64,000 nucleotides of DNA from Succinivibrionaceae bacterium (GTDB lineage Bacteria; Pseudomonadota; Gammaproteobacteria; Enterobacterales; Succinivibrionaceae), in assembly GCA_019420905.1 (NCBI GenBank), contig JAHZGH010000007.1, positions 70,506 to 134,505 on the forward strand. The letters are read 5' to 3'. The notes beneath the pieces are model-generated. The model did no database searches and had not been told where the DNA came from. It saw only the letters and a program-made list of their open reading frames with translations. Position 1 is the first letter of the stretch. Each line of letters begins with the position of its first letter. Below are positions 32,797 through 40,531 of the stretch, one piece after another. The position numbers were made by a program, and so were the translations under genes.

Positions 32797-32905
32797 TTAG
32801 TTAAAACTAAATTTTTTATACAACAACTATTGCTTTATACCTTAGTTTTAACTAAACTTTATTTAAAACAAAACTTAGTTGTAAAAATTAAAAGTTAATT
32901 TAAAA
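32797..32905. promoter_or_regulatory. Second CI/Cro operator cluster (left-operator equivalent)
   Basis: TTAGTTAAAACTAA at 32797-32810 and TTAGTTTTAACTAA at 32842-32855 match the sites beside cro. Weaker TTAGTTG and AAACTAA half sites follow to about 32905. They precede the rightward early operon, as the left operator does in lambda. Confidence 0.75.
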
Positions 32906-32921
32906 CTAAAAAAGCTGTGAT

Positions 32922-33005
32922 ATGCAAACTCTCATGAACTTTTTAACAGCGATTTTTGCCTTGATAGCAATCTTTGCTTTTTATTCACTGGTGGAGATCT
33001 TATGA
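32922..33005 (+). CDS. Possible 27-residue membrane microprotein
   Basis: The frame reads MQTLMNFLTAIFALIAIFAF and then YSLVEIL: one membrane span. It is the first frame after the second operator cluster and its stop overlaps the next start (ATGA). No strong ribosome site is visible. Function unknown. Confidence 0.45.
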   Translation: MQTLMNFLTAIFALIAIFAFYSLVEIL

Positions 33006-33094
33006 AGATTTTTCTCTTTATAGCGAACTTAGCGACAGCAATCGCCGTTTTTAGTTCTTTGGCTGTTTTGTTGTATTGGGAATGGCTTTTTTAA
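33002..33094 (+). CDS. Possible 30-residue membrane microprotein
   Basis: The frame reads MKIFLFIANLATAIAVFSSL and then AVLLYWEWLF, again one membrane span. GGTGGAG lies five bases before the ATG, a strong site. It is coupled to the preceding microprotein. Function unknown. Confidence 0.5.
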   Translation: MKIFLFIANLATAIAVFSSLAVLLYWEWLF

Positions 33095-33121
33095 TTAGAT
33101 AAATGAGATAGGGGATTGAAA

Positions 33122-33355
33122 ATGAAAATTGAATTTGAAATTGATTCAAAAAACTACGAAGAAGCGAAATTTAACTTTCACAGAGCATGTGCTTTATATC
33201 ATGTCGAGTTAATTGAAGTTGATGCGCGCTCAAGCTTTGTCACAGCAAAGCCCGAGCATCAAAAACGCTTTGATGAAATCTATGCTCGATTCAATATCGA
33301 GCGCGCTAAATTGCGTTACGCAATAGAAGCTAAATCTTTTTCATTTTTTTACTAG
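33122..33355 (+). CDS. Unknown 77-residue early phage protein
   Basis: This small acidic-basic protein starts MKIEFEIDSKNYEEAKFNFH and is mostly helical after a first strand. I start it at the ATG at 33122, preceded by AGGGGA, not at the TTG two codons upstream. It lies in the rightward early operon next to a broken AlpA-like gene. No family recognised. Confidence 0.6.
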   Translation: MKIEFEIDSKNYEEAKFNFHRACALYHVELIEVDARSSFVTAKPEHQKRFDEIYARFNIERAKLRYAIEAKSFSFFY

Positions 33356-33598
33356 ATGAAGACAAGACTAGTCACAGCTAATGAACTTTTAGATTTTCTG
33401 AGAATTAAAAATAGTGATTTGAAGATTTTAATTCGCTACTTCCGATTTCCTAAATACACTGGTTTTCTGTGTAAAAGGCAAGGTCTAAAAGAAAAAATTT
33501 GGAATAAAACAAGCATCTAACTTTGGCTTGAAGATGAAGAGAATTTTAAAGAATTGAAATTTATTCAAGAAGTGAGAAAAAACAGGAGTGCAAAATGA
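33356..33598 (+). pseudogene. AlpA/excisionase-like gene interrupted by an in-frame TAA
   Basis: The frame starts MKTRLVTANELLDFLRIKNS at 33356 and meets TAA at 33518-33520 after NKTSI. It then continues in the same frame as LWLEDEENFKELKFIQEV to a TGA at 33596 that overlaps the next ATG. The pattern IWNKTSI-x-LWLEDEE resembles IFFDEEEIDNWLLKNKE of the intact gene at 33925, so the stop replaces one internal residue. A 54-residue truncated product may still be made. Confidence 0.65.
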
Positions 33599-33873
33599 AC
33601 GATAAAAAAAGAGAGATATTGTTAAATTCGCTTTTTGACAGTGTGAAAAAAGATTTAGACAAAAAAGACTTTGAAAGAATTGAGAAAGCTGTGTGTTCTT
33701 TCCAAAAGAACTTTAATCAAGCTCTTTTAGAATTTAAAAAAGAAACAATCTTTTTTATGTCTTTATTAAAAAAAGATCTATGCGTCGACGATGTTGAAGT
33801 TTCTTTTAAAGACGTTTTTACTCCAAGACTCAATGAACTAGAGTTAACAGATACAGATAAAAAAAGCTCATAA
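33595..33873 (+). CDS. Unknown 92-residue early phage protein
   Basis: This charged helical protein starts MNDKKREILLNSLFDSVKKD and ends in a polar tail. ACAGGAGTG precedes the ATG, a good ribosome site. It overlaps the end of the broken AlpA-like frame by four bases. No domain is recognised; a DNA-end or recombination accessory is possible from position alone. Confidence 0.6.
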   Translation: MNDKKREILLNSLFDSVKKDLDKKDFERIEKAVCSFQKNFNQALLEFKKETIFFMSLLKKDLCVDDVEVSFKDVFTPRLNELELTDTDKKSS

Positions 33874-33924
33874 TCGCTCTTGGTATTGCGTTTATTGAAT
33901 TTAAATCTGCTAAGGAATGATTTC

Positions 33925-34140
33925 ATGAAACTTTTATCTAAAAAAGATCTTGCTAACAAGCTAAGAGTTAGCGCTACATCTTTATATAGACTTAGAACTA
34001 AATATAAAGATTTTCCAAAAGGTATGTCTTTTGGAGATAATCTTGCAGGCTCAAAAATATTTTTTGATGAGGAAGAAATAGATAACTGGCTTTTGAAGAA
34101 TAAAGAAAAATTTCGCAACAATGCAATATCAACATTTTAA
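33925..34140 (+). CDS. AlpA-like HTH protein, probable excisionase or regulator
   Basis: This 71-residue protein has the AlpA/MerR-like winged helix: LLSKKDLANKLRVSATSLYR, then DFPKGMSF, then IFFDEEEIDNWL. Such proteins act as excisionases or as activators of integrase. I start it at the ATG at 33925, preceded by AAGGA, and not at the longer frame from 33880. It lies in the operon facing the integrase. Two broken relatives flank it. Confidence 0.75.
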   Translation: MKLLSKKDLANKLRVSATSLYRLRTKYKDFPKGMSFGDNLAGSKIFFDEEEIDNWLLKNKEKFRNNAISTF

Positions 34141-34159
34141 ATATCAAGGAGATTAGATT

Positions 34160-34343
34160 ATGGCAGAAATTGAAGAAATTTTATTAAAAAAAATGTGAGG
34201 TAGCAAAAATGTTGAGGTTGTCCCGTTCTTCCTTGTGAAGATTATTAAAAACTTCTAAAGATTTTCCTAAGCCCGTTACTGTTTTAGGAGGACGTCAGCT
34301 ATTTAGAAAAGCTGACATCCTCGAGTATATAGAAAAACTGTAA
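34160..34343 (+). pseudogene. Broken AlpA-like excisionase gene
   Basis: The start at 34160, with AAGGAG upstream, gives MAEIEEILLKKM and stops at 34198. A one-base shift restores CEVAKMLRLSRSSL, a TGA at 34236-34238 falls where AlpA proteins have YR, and the frame then runs RLLKTSKDFPKPVTVLGG...ADILEYIEKL to TAA at 34341. This is a clear AlpA-family gene with one frameshift and one nonsense change. Confidence 0.75.
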
Positions 34344-34349
34344 ATGATG

Positions 34350-34385
34350 ATAAGTGGCTCATGATAGAGCCACTTATTATTTTTG
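34350..34385. terminator. Bidirectional terminator between the early operon and the 280-residue gene
   Basis: Perfect stem ATAAGTGGCTC / GAGCCACTTAT with a six-base loop, followed by a T-rich run on the plus strand. It separates convergent transcription units. Confidence 0.85.
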
Positions 34386-34388
34386 ATT

Positions 34389-35231
34389 TTAGTTAGGTTG
34401 AATTACTTTTTTTACTTCAATAATTGATCTTTCTGTTGTAATTCTAGAGTTATTTTTCTTTTGAACTGTTCTTAATATAACATCTAATTGAGTTCCATTT
34501 GTAAATGAATAGGCTTTATTTTTTACGTCAGTCAAAAAAGTTTCATCTTCAATAACTGCGTAAAATTCTATATCACCATCAAAGAAGCGCCATTTTTTAT
34601 TACTGCCTGATAAACTTAATTCTGTAATCTCTAATATGATATTAGATTCATTTTCATTTAAAATTTCGTGTTGATTATCATAAAAGTAGGGTCTTTCATT
34701 TTTGTTTACAAAAGATGTTTTAGTTCCTGATTGTACACGTATGCTATCAAAACCGTCCTTATCTAAAGACGAGGTGGTTTTATTTAATGCGGAACGAACT
34801 GAACCATCAGACCATATATTAATGGTGCTATTATTAAAAACCTGTACTTGACCATTGCAATTTGTAATAGCAGTCTGATTCAAATCACCTTCACAAGCTT
34901 TTTGTTCTACAGCTTTTTTCCCCATTAAAAACTTGCCTAAATTAATAACAGAAATAATGGTTTCACTTATTAAATTTACATTTTCAACAGTAGCTCTAAT
35001 AGGCTCTGCATAAGATAATATTAAATCAAAAATAAAAGATCCTGGTCGTAAAGATGTTACCTTAACATCAACACGTGTCTTTTTTTCGTAATATTTCTCA
35101 ATAGTTTTACAAGATAATTTTTCTAAACCAGAAAGAGTTTCTATAAAGGAAGAAACAGGTATTGCGTGCTCTTTTACAGCACCTCCTTCAAATTTAATAA
35201 TAAGCGACTCTTGTTTAAGATTATTGTCCAT
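34389..35231 (-). CDS. Unknown 280-residue protein next to the integrase
   Basis: This soluble protein begins with the pattern IIKFEGGAVKEHAIPVSSFI, then a helix, then VDVKVTSLRPGSFIFDLILS. It has a moderately hydrophobic helix at about 90-112, a polar N/S/T-rich linker (120-190) and a beta-rich C-terminal domain (200-280). The N-terminal pattern recalls widespread uncharacterised proteins found in mobile elements. I do not know the function. It sits between integrase and a terminator, in the accessory zone of the prophage end. Confidence 0.72.
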   Translation of the reverse strand: MDNNLKQESLIIKFEGGAVKEHAIPVSSFIETLSGLEKLSCKTIEKYYEKKTRVDVKVTSLRPGSFIFDLILSYAEPIRATVENVNLISETIISVINLGKFLMGKKAVEQKACEGDLNQTAITNCNGQVQVFNNSTINIWSDGSVRSALNKTTSSLDKDGFDSIRVQSGTKTSFVNKNERPYFYDNQHEILNENESNIILEITELSLSGSNKKWRFFDGDIEFYAVIEDETFLTDVKNKAYSFTNGTQLDVILRTVQKKNNSRITTERSIIEVKKVIQPN

Positions 35232-35287
35232 TTTCTACAAGCTCCTGCAACTGCCTTATATTTTAGAATTCTATTTAAATCTCATTT

Positions 35288-36403
35288 TTATAAATCTGAA
35301 ATACATTTGCTCAAATAATCACACCACTCTTGCATAACTTTTCTGCGCTCATCTAATAAATCTGAGCGGTCATAAGCTTGTACAGTCTGTGAGCCCACAG
35401 AATGAGCTAAACATTGCTCCGCTACGTCAAAAGCTACTCTATGCTCAGTCATCCATGTACGCCCGATCGATCTAATTCCATGTGGCACGAGAATGCCTCT
35501 AAACCCATGTGTACGCAAAAATTTTTCAATAGTATCTGGCACAATATGTTTATTTAAATTCCTTGGTGAAAATAGCACATACTCACTAACTTTAACACGG
35601 TGAGCTAAAAGCATTTTAAGCTGACTAGATATTGGAACTCTAAAAGGTCGCTTCATCTTCATCACTTCAGCAGGAATGTATATAACGTCGTCTTTGATCC
35701 ATTCCCATTTAAGCCTGGTGTATTCTCCTGGCCTTAATAATGTATAAAAACCAATCATCAACGCATCTAAAACAAATGTTGATGTTGCTGTTTCCTTAAG
35801 AATTTTATTAAAAAAACTTGGTAACTCTGAGGGAGGAAATGAAGGCATATTTGATATTTTGGGCAATGCAAAGACTTTATTGATACCTTGCCAGCGACAA
35901 GCGTCGACTATACCGTAATTTACAGCATACAACTCCATTTGTTTTAACCAACCGCAAAGTTTTTGGATTGATTCAGCTTTATCGCTAAATGGTTTAAGAG
36001 CATCTATAAGCTTAGGAGTAGTAATTAAAGCGATTGGTAATTTACCAAAAGTAGGAATTAAAGTCTTGTTAAAAGCACGCTCAATTTTTTGAATTGATGA
36101 AGAAGATAATTTTGTCTTTTTTAGTTCAAGCCAATCTTTAAATACAGTATTAAAGGTAGATTTTGCTTCATCTGGCAAACTGTATATTGATACAATTTTT
36201 TCGTATTCTTTAATAGCTTCTGCTAAAGAGACATCAGGAAATGTCCCTATACTATGAGAAAAAAGCTTTCCTTTTACTCTCTTTTTTATAACAAATATTT
36301 TTGTACCATTTGGCTTAACGCGTAAAAAAAGGCCTGGCAAAATATTATTTGTATATTCTTTTGTTTTTGGCTCTAATTTTTTTATAGCTAGTACAGTCAG
36401 CAT
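35288..36403 (-). CDS. int: Tyrosine integrase (P4-like, DUF4102 N-terminus)
   Basis: This 371-residue site-specific recombinase has an N-terminal DUF4102 arm-binding domain (ILPGLFLRVKPNGTKIFVIKK, then SHSIGTFPDVSL). Catalytic residues are Arg in LLRPGEYTRLKW, His-x-x-Arg in VPHGIRSIGRTW, and Tyr in TVQAYDRSDLLD near the C-terminus. It lies next to the 3' end of tRNA-Thr with its promoter side facing the tRNA. It inserts the phage there. Confidence 0.94.
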   Translation of the reverse strand: MLTVLAIKKLEPKTKEYTNNILPGLFLRVKPNGTKIFVIKKRVKGKLFSHSIGTFPDVSLAEAIKEYEKIVSIYSLPDEAKSTFNTVFKDWLELKKTKLSSSSIQKIERAFNKTLIPTFGKLPIALITTPKLIDALKPFSDKAESIQKLCGWLKQMELYAVNYGIVDACRWQGINKVFALPKISNMPSFPPSELPSFFNKILKETATSTFVLDALMIGFYTLLRPGEYTRLKWEWIKDDVIYIPAEVMKMKRPFRVPISSQLKMLLAHRVKVSEYVLFSPRNLNKHIVPDTIEKFLRTHGFRGILVPHGIRSIGRTWMTEHRVAFDVAEQCLAHSVGSQTVQAYDRSDLLDERRKVMQEWCDYLSKCISDL

Positions 36404-36407
36404 CCCC

Positions 36408-36582
36408 GTTCCCCTTGTTTTTAAAGTTCCCCCAAATAAAAAAAAGAGTTCCCCCGAGTTCCCCTAATGGGTAATAAGGATTATAAAGGTTGGAATGGAT
36501 TGAAACAGGATTGAATAGCTATTATATGATTAAATTAACAATTTTTTAAAAAGAGGAATGGTTTGGAATAGGTTGAAATAGG
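36408..36582. promoter_or_regulatory. Integrase arm-site repeats in the attachment region
   Basis: Four GTTCCCC copies start at 36408, 36426, 36448 and 36458. Two longer direct repeats lie closer to the tRNA: GGTTGGAATGGATTGAAACA at about 36488 and GGTTTGGAATAGGTTGAAAT at about 36560. Both classes fit arm-type and accessory sites of a P4-like integrase; the first may also be the int operator. Confidence 0.6.
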
Positions 36583-36586
36583 CGTG

Positions 36587-36662
<76 letters not shown>

Positions 36663-37217
36663 ACTAAATCTGAATTATTTTAAGAAAAAAACACTGCTTT
36701 TTCAAGTATAAAATGCTTTACATACTAATATATAAAATAATATTCATATATAAACTTTATATTTTAGCTTTTATAAATTTATAAAATTATAAAAAAATGC
36801 ATACTTTATATAGATCCATATCTGAGCTTAATATATTGAGTTAACTGCAGTAAATTAATATTTATTACAAAACGTAAAAATTATCGCTACTAATTTAATG
36901 GCTACTTAAGATTACGCAAAAAATTTTTTACCAAGGCAACTTAGCTTTCCTGTTTCTGCTTACAGAAATCTTTATCAAAATATATCTACCATCATTATTT
37001 ATAATTTTATTATCACCTATAATCAGTATTATAAATATGTATAAATATTAACCATTAAATATATATTTTTTATTATAAGTAAGGCAATTATTAAGACAGC
37101 AAAAAAGCATTGCTGCATTGTCTTGATAAGATCATATATAAAAAATATCTCAATATATTGATATAAAAATATTAGATTATCCAATAATTGTGAAGCAATG
37201 CTAAAGGCAGGTAATCA
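36663..37217. other. AT-rich intergenic region
   Basis: I see no convincing gene here. It holds the tRNA promoter on one side and the exporter promoter on the other. AAGGCAGG lies just before the exporter ATG as ribosome site. Confidence 0.6.
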
Positions 37218-38039
37218 ATGAAGAAAATTTTTTTAATTTTATTATTTTTATGCGCCTGCTCTCAAAATACAGAAAACATTATCAATGGATATATAGAAGG
37301 AGAATATATCTATATTTCTCCGGCTTCAGGAGGAATATTAGATGAGCTAGATGTAAGAAAAGGACAAAACATCAATATCGGAGATAAGCTTTTTGCTGTA
37401 GATAATGAAATTTGGCAAATAAGCTTACGCAATGCAGAGAATAATATTAGAGCAGCAAAAGAACAGCTTAGTCAAACCAAAGCTATATTTAATAACGCAG
37501 AAAAGGAATTTAACAGAGCAGCAAAATTATTAAAAACAAATGCAACAAGTCAAGCTGATTATGATACTAAACAAGCAAATTACGAAAATTTAAAAGCAAA
37601 AGTATCAGAATTGAAGATTTTAGTATTATCTGCAGAAGAAAACTTTTGGCAACTAAATAAAAAATATCAGCAAAATACAGTTATATCAAAGCATACAGGC
37701 CAAATAACAGATATTTACTTCAGATTAGGAGAATATGCAGCGGCTGGAAATCCAATCCTGGCTATACTCCCCAAAGAGAACATAAAAGCACGATTTTTTG
37801 TTTCTGAAGAGATATTGCCGAGTATAACTTATAATCAAAAGGTTTGGATAAGATGTGACGGCTGCGATAAGGAGCTAGAAGCCAAAATATCATATATATC
37901 TCCGTCAGCAGAATATACTCCCCCTGTAATATACAGTACAGAAAGCCGAAACAAACTTGTTTTCATGGTTGAGGCAGTCTTTATAAATAAAAACGAAAAC
38001 CTACATCCTGGACTTCCTGTAAATGTAAGGTTTAAATAA
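37218..38039 (+). CDS. HlyD-like periplasmic adaptor lipoprotein of an ABC exporter
   Basis: This 273-residue adaptor has a lipoprotein signal (MKKIFLILLFLCAC), a half-lipoyl domain (YIEGEYIYISPASGGILDEL, then KGQNINIGDKLF), a coiled-coil hairpin (about 70-150) and a beta-barrel region. It resembles YbhG/YhiI. Such adaptors join an inner-membrane ABC exporter to TolC. Lipid anchoring replaces the usual N-terminal membrane helix. It lies two bases before the ATPase gene. Confidence 0.85.
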   Translation: MKKIFLILLFLCACSQNTENIINGYIEGEYIYISPASGGILDELDVRKGQNINIGDKLFAVDNEIWQISLRNAENNIRAAKEQLSQTKAIFNNAEKEFNRAAKLLKTNATSQADYDTKQANYENLKAKVSELKILVLSAEENFWQLNKKYQQNTVISKHTGQITDIYFRLGEYAAAGNPILAILPKENIKARFFVSEEILPSITYNQKVWIRCDGCDKELEAKISYISPSAEYTPPVIYSTESRNKLVFMVEAVFINKNENLHPGLPVNVRFK

Positions 38040-38041
38040 AT

Positions 38042-38959
38042 ATGACTGAAATAGCAATTGATGTAAGACGCTTAACAAAAAAATTTGGTGCTAAGATAGT
38101 TGTAAATAATATAGATATTCAGGTGCCAAAGGGGAAAATATATGGTTTCTTAGGCCCTAACGGTTCAGGCAAAACAACAACCATTCGAATGCTTTGTGGC
38201 TTATTAAGACCAACTTCAGGTGAGGGCAAATGTCTAGGTCTTGATATTATGAAAGACGCCTTGATGATCCGTAAAAAAGTCGGTTATATGACACAAAAAT
38301 TCAGTTTTTGGGATGATTTAACTGTCAGAGAAAACCTTGAATTTACAGCTCATATTTACGAATTGAAAAATGCCTCTGCACTTATCGACAAAACACTAAT
38401 AAACTTTGGATTAGAAAAAAAAGCGCACCTGCTTGCAGGAACTCTTTCCGGAGGCTGGAAACAAAGACTGGCTTTATCAGCATGTATTTTACATAAGCCT
38501 GAAATTTTATTACTTGATGAACCAACAGCAGGAGTAGATCCAAAAGCCAGAAGAGAATTTTGGGACGAACTTGGACGTCTTTCAGATGAGGGAATGACTA
38601 TTCTTGTTAGTACGCACTATATGGATGAGGCGGAACGCTGTGATGAGTTAATTTATATCGCATATGGAAATTTAATGGTTAAGGGAACCATTAGTGAGGT
38701 TATCAATAAAACACAGCTTAAGACTATTGAAGTAAGCGGCTTAAGTTTGCCTTTATTGCAAAAACAATTAGGGCAAGATCCTGAAATAATAGCAATGTCA
38801 TTATTTGGCAAAACATTAAGAATTTGCGGAAATAACGAACAAAATATTATAAACAAGCTACAAATTTTAAAAAATAAATATTCACTCTCTTGGCAAGAAA
38901 GTAATACTCATCTTGAGGATGCTTTTATTTTTTATTTAAAAAAAGCACAGGAGAACTGA
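38042..38959 (+). CDS. ABC exporter ATPase (YbhF-like, single domain)
   Basis: This 305-residue ATPase has Walker A GPNGSGKTT at about 38-46, the Q-loop in YMTQKF, the signature LSGGWKQRLALS, Walker B LLLDEPTAGVD and the H-loop in STHYMDEAE. The family includes drug and polyketide exporters (DrrA/YbhF). E. coli YbhF is a tandem ATPase of about twice this length, whereas this one is single, so it works as a homodimer. It is flanked by the adaptor and permease genes. Confidence 0.92.
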   Translation: MTEIAIDVRRLTKKFGAKIVVNNIDIQVPKGKIYGFLGPNGSGKTTTIRMLCGLLRPTSGEGKCLGLDIMKDALMIRKKVGYMTQKFSFWDDLTVRENLEFTAHIYELKNASALIDKTLINFGLEKKAHLLAGTLSGGWKQRLALSACILHKPEILLLDEPTAGVDPKARREFWDELGRLSDEGMTILVSTHYMDEAERCDELIYIAYGNLMVKGTISEVINKTQLKTIEVSGLSLPLLQKQLGQDPEIIAMSLFGKTLRICGNNEQNIINKLQILKNKYSLSWQESNTHLEDAFIFYLKKAQEN

Positions 38960-38960
38960 T

Positions 38961-40091
38961 ATGAAATTTTCCTGGCAAAGATTAATTGCAATTATAAAAA
39001 AAGAGTTTATTCAGCTCAAAAGAGATCGAGGAACTCTCGGTATGATTATTATGCTGCCAATAATTCAGCTTTTATTATTTGGATATGCCATTAATACGGA
39101 TCCCAAAAATTTACCGACAGCAATTATTTCTGAAGATAATACTTTTTTAACAAGAAGTATTGTAGCTGGTTTACAAAACTCTGAATACTTTAGAGTAACC
39201 CATCATATCTCTTCGGATAAACAAGGAGATAAGCTATTAAAACAAGGAAAAGTTTTTTTTGTTATTTCAATACCAGATAATTTTACCCAAAATGTAATCC
39301 GCGGAGCAAATCCTGAAATCTTATTACAAGCAGATGCAACAGATCCTACAGCCATATCAAATGCTGTAAGCTCACTAAATGGAATAACAAATAAAATTAT
39401 TCAAGAAAATATGAAGGGAAATCTTTCCTACCTCAAGAATCAACCTTCACCGTTTTCAATTATTGTACACAAATTATACAATCCTGAAGGATTTACCAAA
39501 TATAACATTGTTCCAGGATTAATAGGTTTAGTATTAATCTTTTCTGGAGTTATGATGACAGCCCTTGCAATTACAAGGGAACGAGAAAGAGGAACAATGG
39601 AAAATTTACTATCCATGCCTATAAAACCAATAGAAATAATGATGGGAAAAATTATACCTTTTGTTTTTATTGGACTATTTCAAGTAGGAATTGTCCTGCT
39701 AATAGCATATTTTTTATTTTCTATTCCTATTTTTGGAAGTGTATTATTACTGTTTTCATGCTCTCTTTTATTTATTATATGTAACTTAGCTATTGGTTTT
39801 TTAATTTCTACTATTGCAAAAAATCAAACTCAAGCTTTGCAAATGTCTGTATTCGTCATACTGCCATCCGTAGTAATGACAGGGTTCATGTTTCCTTTTC
39901 AAGCTATGCCTATTTGGGCACAAGCAATCGCAAAATGCATTCCCTTAACGTATTTTTTAAAAATAGCTAGAGGAATTATATTAAAAGGAGCTGACTTTAT
40001 AGACATTTTTCCTAATCTATGGCCTTTAGGAGTTATTGTTGCATTTTTGACTATCATTACGCTACACATTTATAAGAATACCCTAGATTAA
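38961..40091 (+). CDS. ABC-2 type permease (YbhS/YbhR-like)
   Basis: This 376-residue permease has one N-terminal membrane helix (about 22-42), a large periplasmic domain (about 45-175) and a cluster of five helices (about 180-372), the ABC-2 exporter layout. The motif RERERGTMENLLSMP before the third helix is characteristic. Only one permease gene exists, so a homodimer is likely. Substrate is unknown. Confidence 0.9.
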   Translation: MKFSWQRLIAIIKKEFIQLKRDRGTLGMIIMLPIIQLLLFGYAINTDPKNLPTAIISEDNTFLTRSIVAGLQNSEYFRVTHHISSDKQGDKLLKQGKVFFVISIPDNFTQNVIRGANPEILLQADATDPTAISNAVSSLNGITNKIIQENMKGNLSYLKNQPSPFSIIVHKLYNPEGFTKYNIVPGLIGLVLIFSGVMMTALAITRERERGTMENLLSMPIKPIEIMMGKIIPFVFIGLFQVGIVLLIAYFLFSIPIFGSVLLLFSCSLLFIICNLAIGFLISTIAKNQTQALQMSVFVILPSVVMTGFMFPFQAMPIWAQAIAKCIPLTYFLKIARGIILKGADFIDIFPNLWPLGVIVAFLTIITLHIYKNTLD

Positions 40092-40236
40092 AAATAAATT
40101 TTTCTTATATAAAATATATTTTTTATATCTATAGTTAATATAGCTGTAATTTCTATCTTTTTTAAATACTATGAATAAAGCTATAATTTAGCTAAATTTA
40201 TTATTTATAATAGCCAAGCAATAAATAATTTATACC

Positions 40237-40271
40237 ACATATTTTATAATTACAGTAATTATAAAATATGT
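40237..40271. other. 35-base perfect palindrome in the intergenic region
   Basis: A 17-base arm ACATATTTTATAATTAC is followed by one A and its exact reverse complement. It lies 145 bases after the permease stop. It could be a weak terminator or a protein-binding site. The rest of 40092-40461 is AT-rich and without genes. Confidence 0.6.
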
Positions 40272-40461
40272 ACTTTTATATTCTGATCAGATTGAATTTA
40301 ATTTTTATAAAACACATATTCTTCAGCAAAAAAAGCTTTGAAAAATAATCTTTGAAACATAGCTTATATACTGATGTTTATTTTCCAAGATCTCAATTTT
40401 GATGCAACTTTGCTTTATTTTAGATCAATTCATCAATATAAATTTACAAACACCATTCTTT

Positions 40462-40490
40462 TTGCTACATTTTTGCGCAATAAATATAAT
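40462..40490 (+). promoter_or_regulatory. Sigma70 promoter of ddh
   Basis: TTGCTA at 40462-40467 and TATAAT at 40485-40490 are separated by 17 bases and lie about 40 bases before the ddh ATG. Confidence 0.65.
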
Positions 40491-40531
40491 ATAAAATTTC
40501 GACTTAAGATTAATATATTAAGGTTCAAAAT

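Noticed and set aside
33717..34121. A 134-residue minus-strand frame across the early operon
   Set aside because: It is Ser/Leu/Phe-rich antisense of two plus-strand genes and has no ribosome site.
40092..40531. A lysine or DAP-responsive riboswitch upstream of ddh
   Set aside because: The leader after the TATAAT box is only about 40 bases, too short for a lysine riboswitch, and no such fold is visible.
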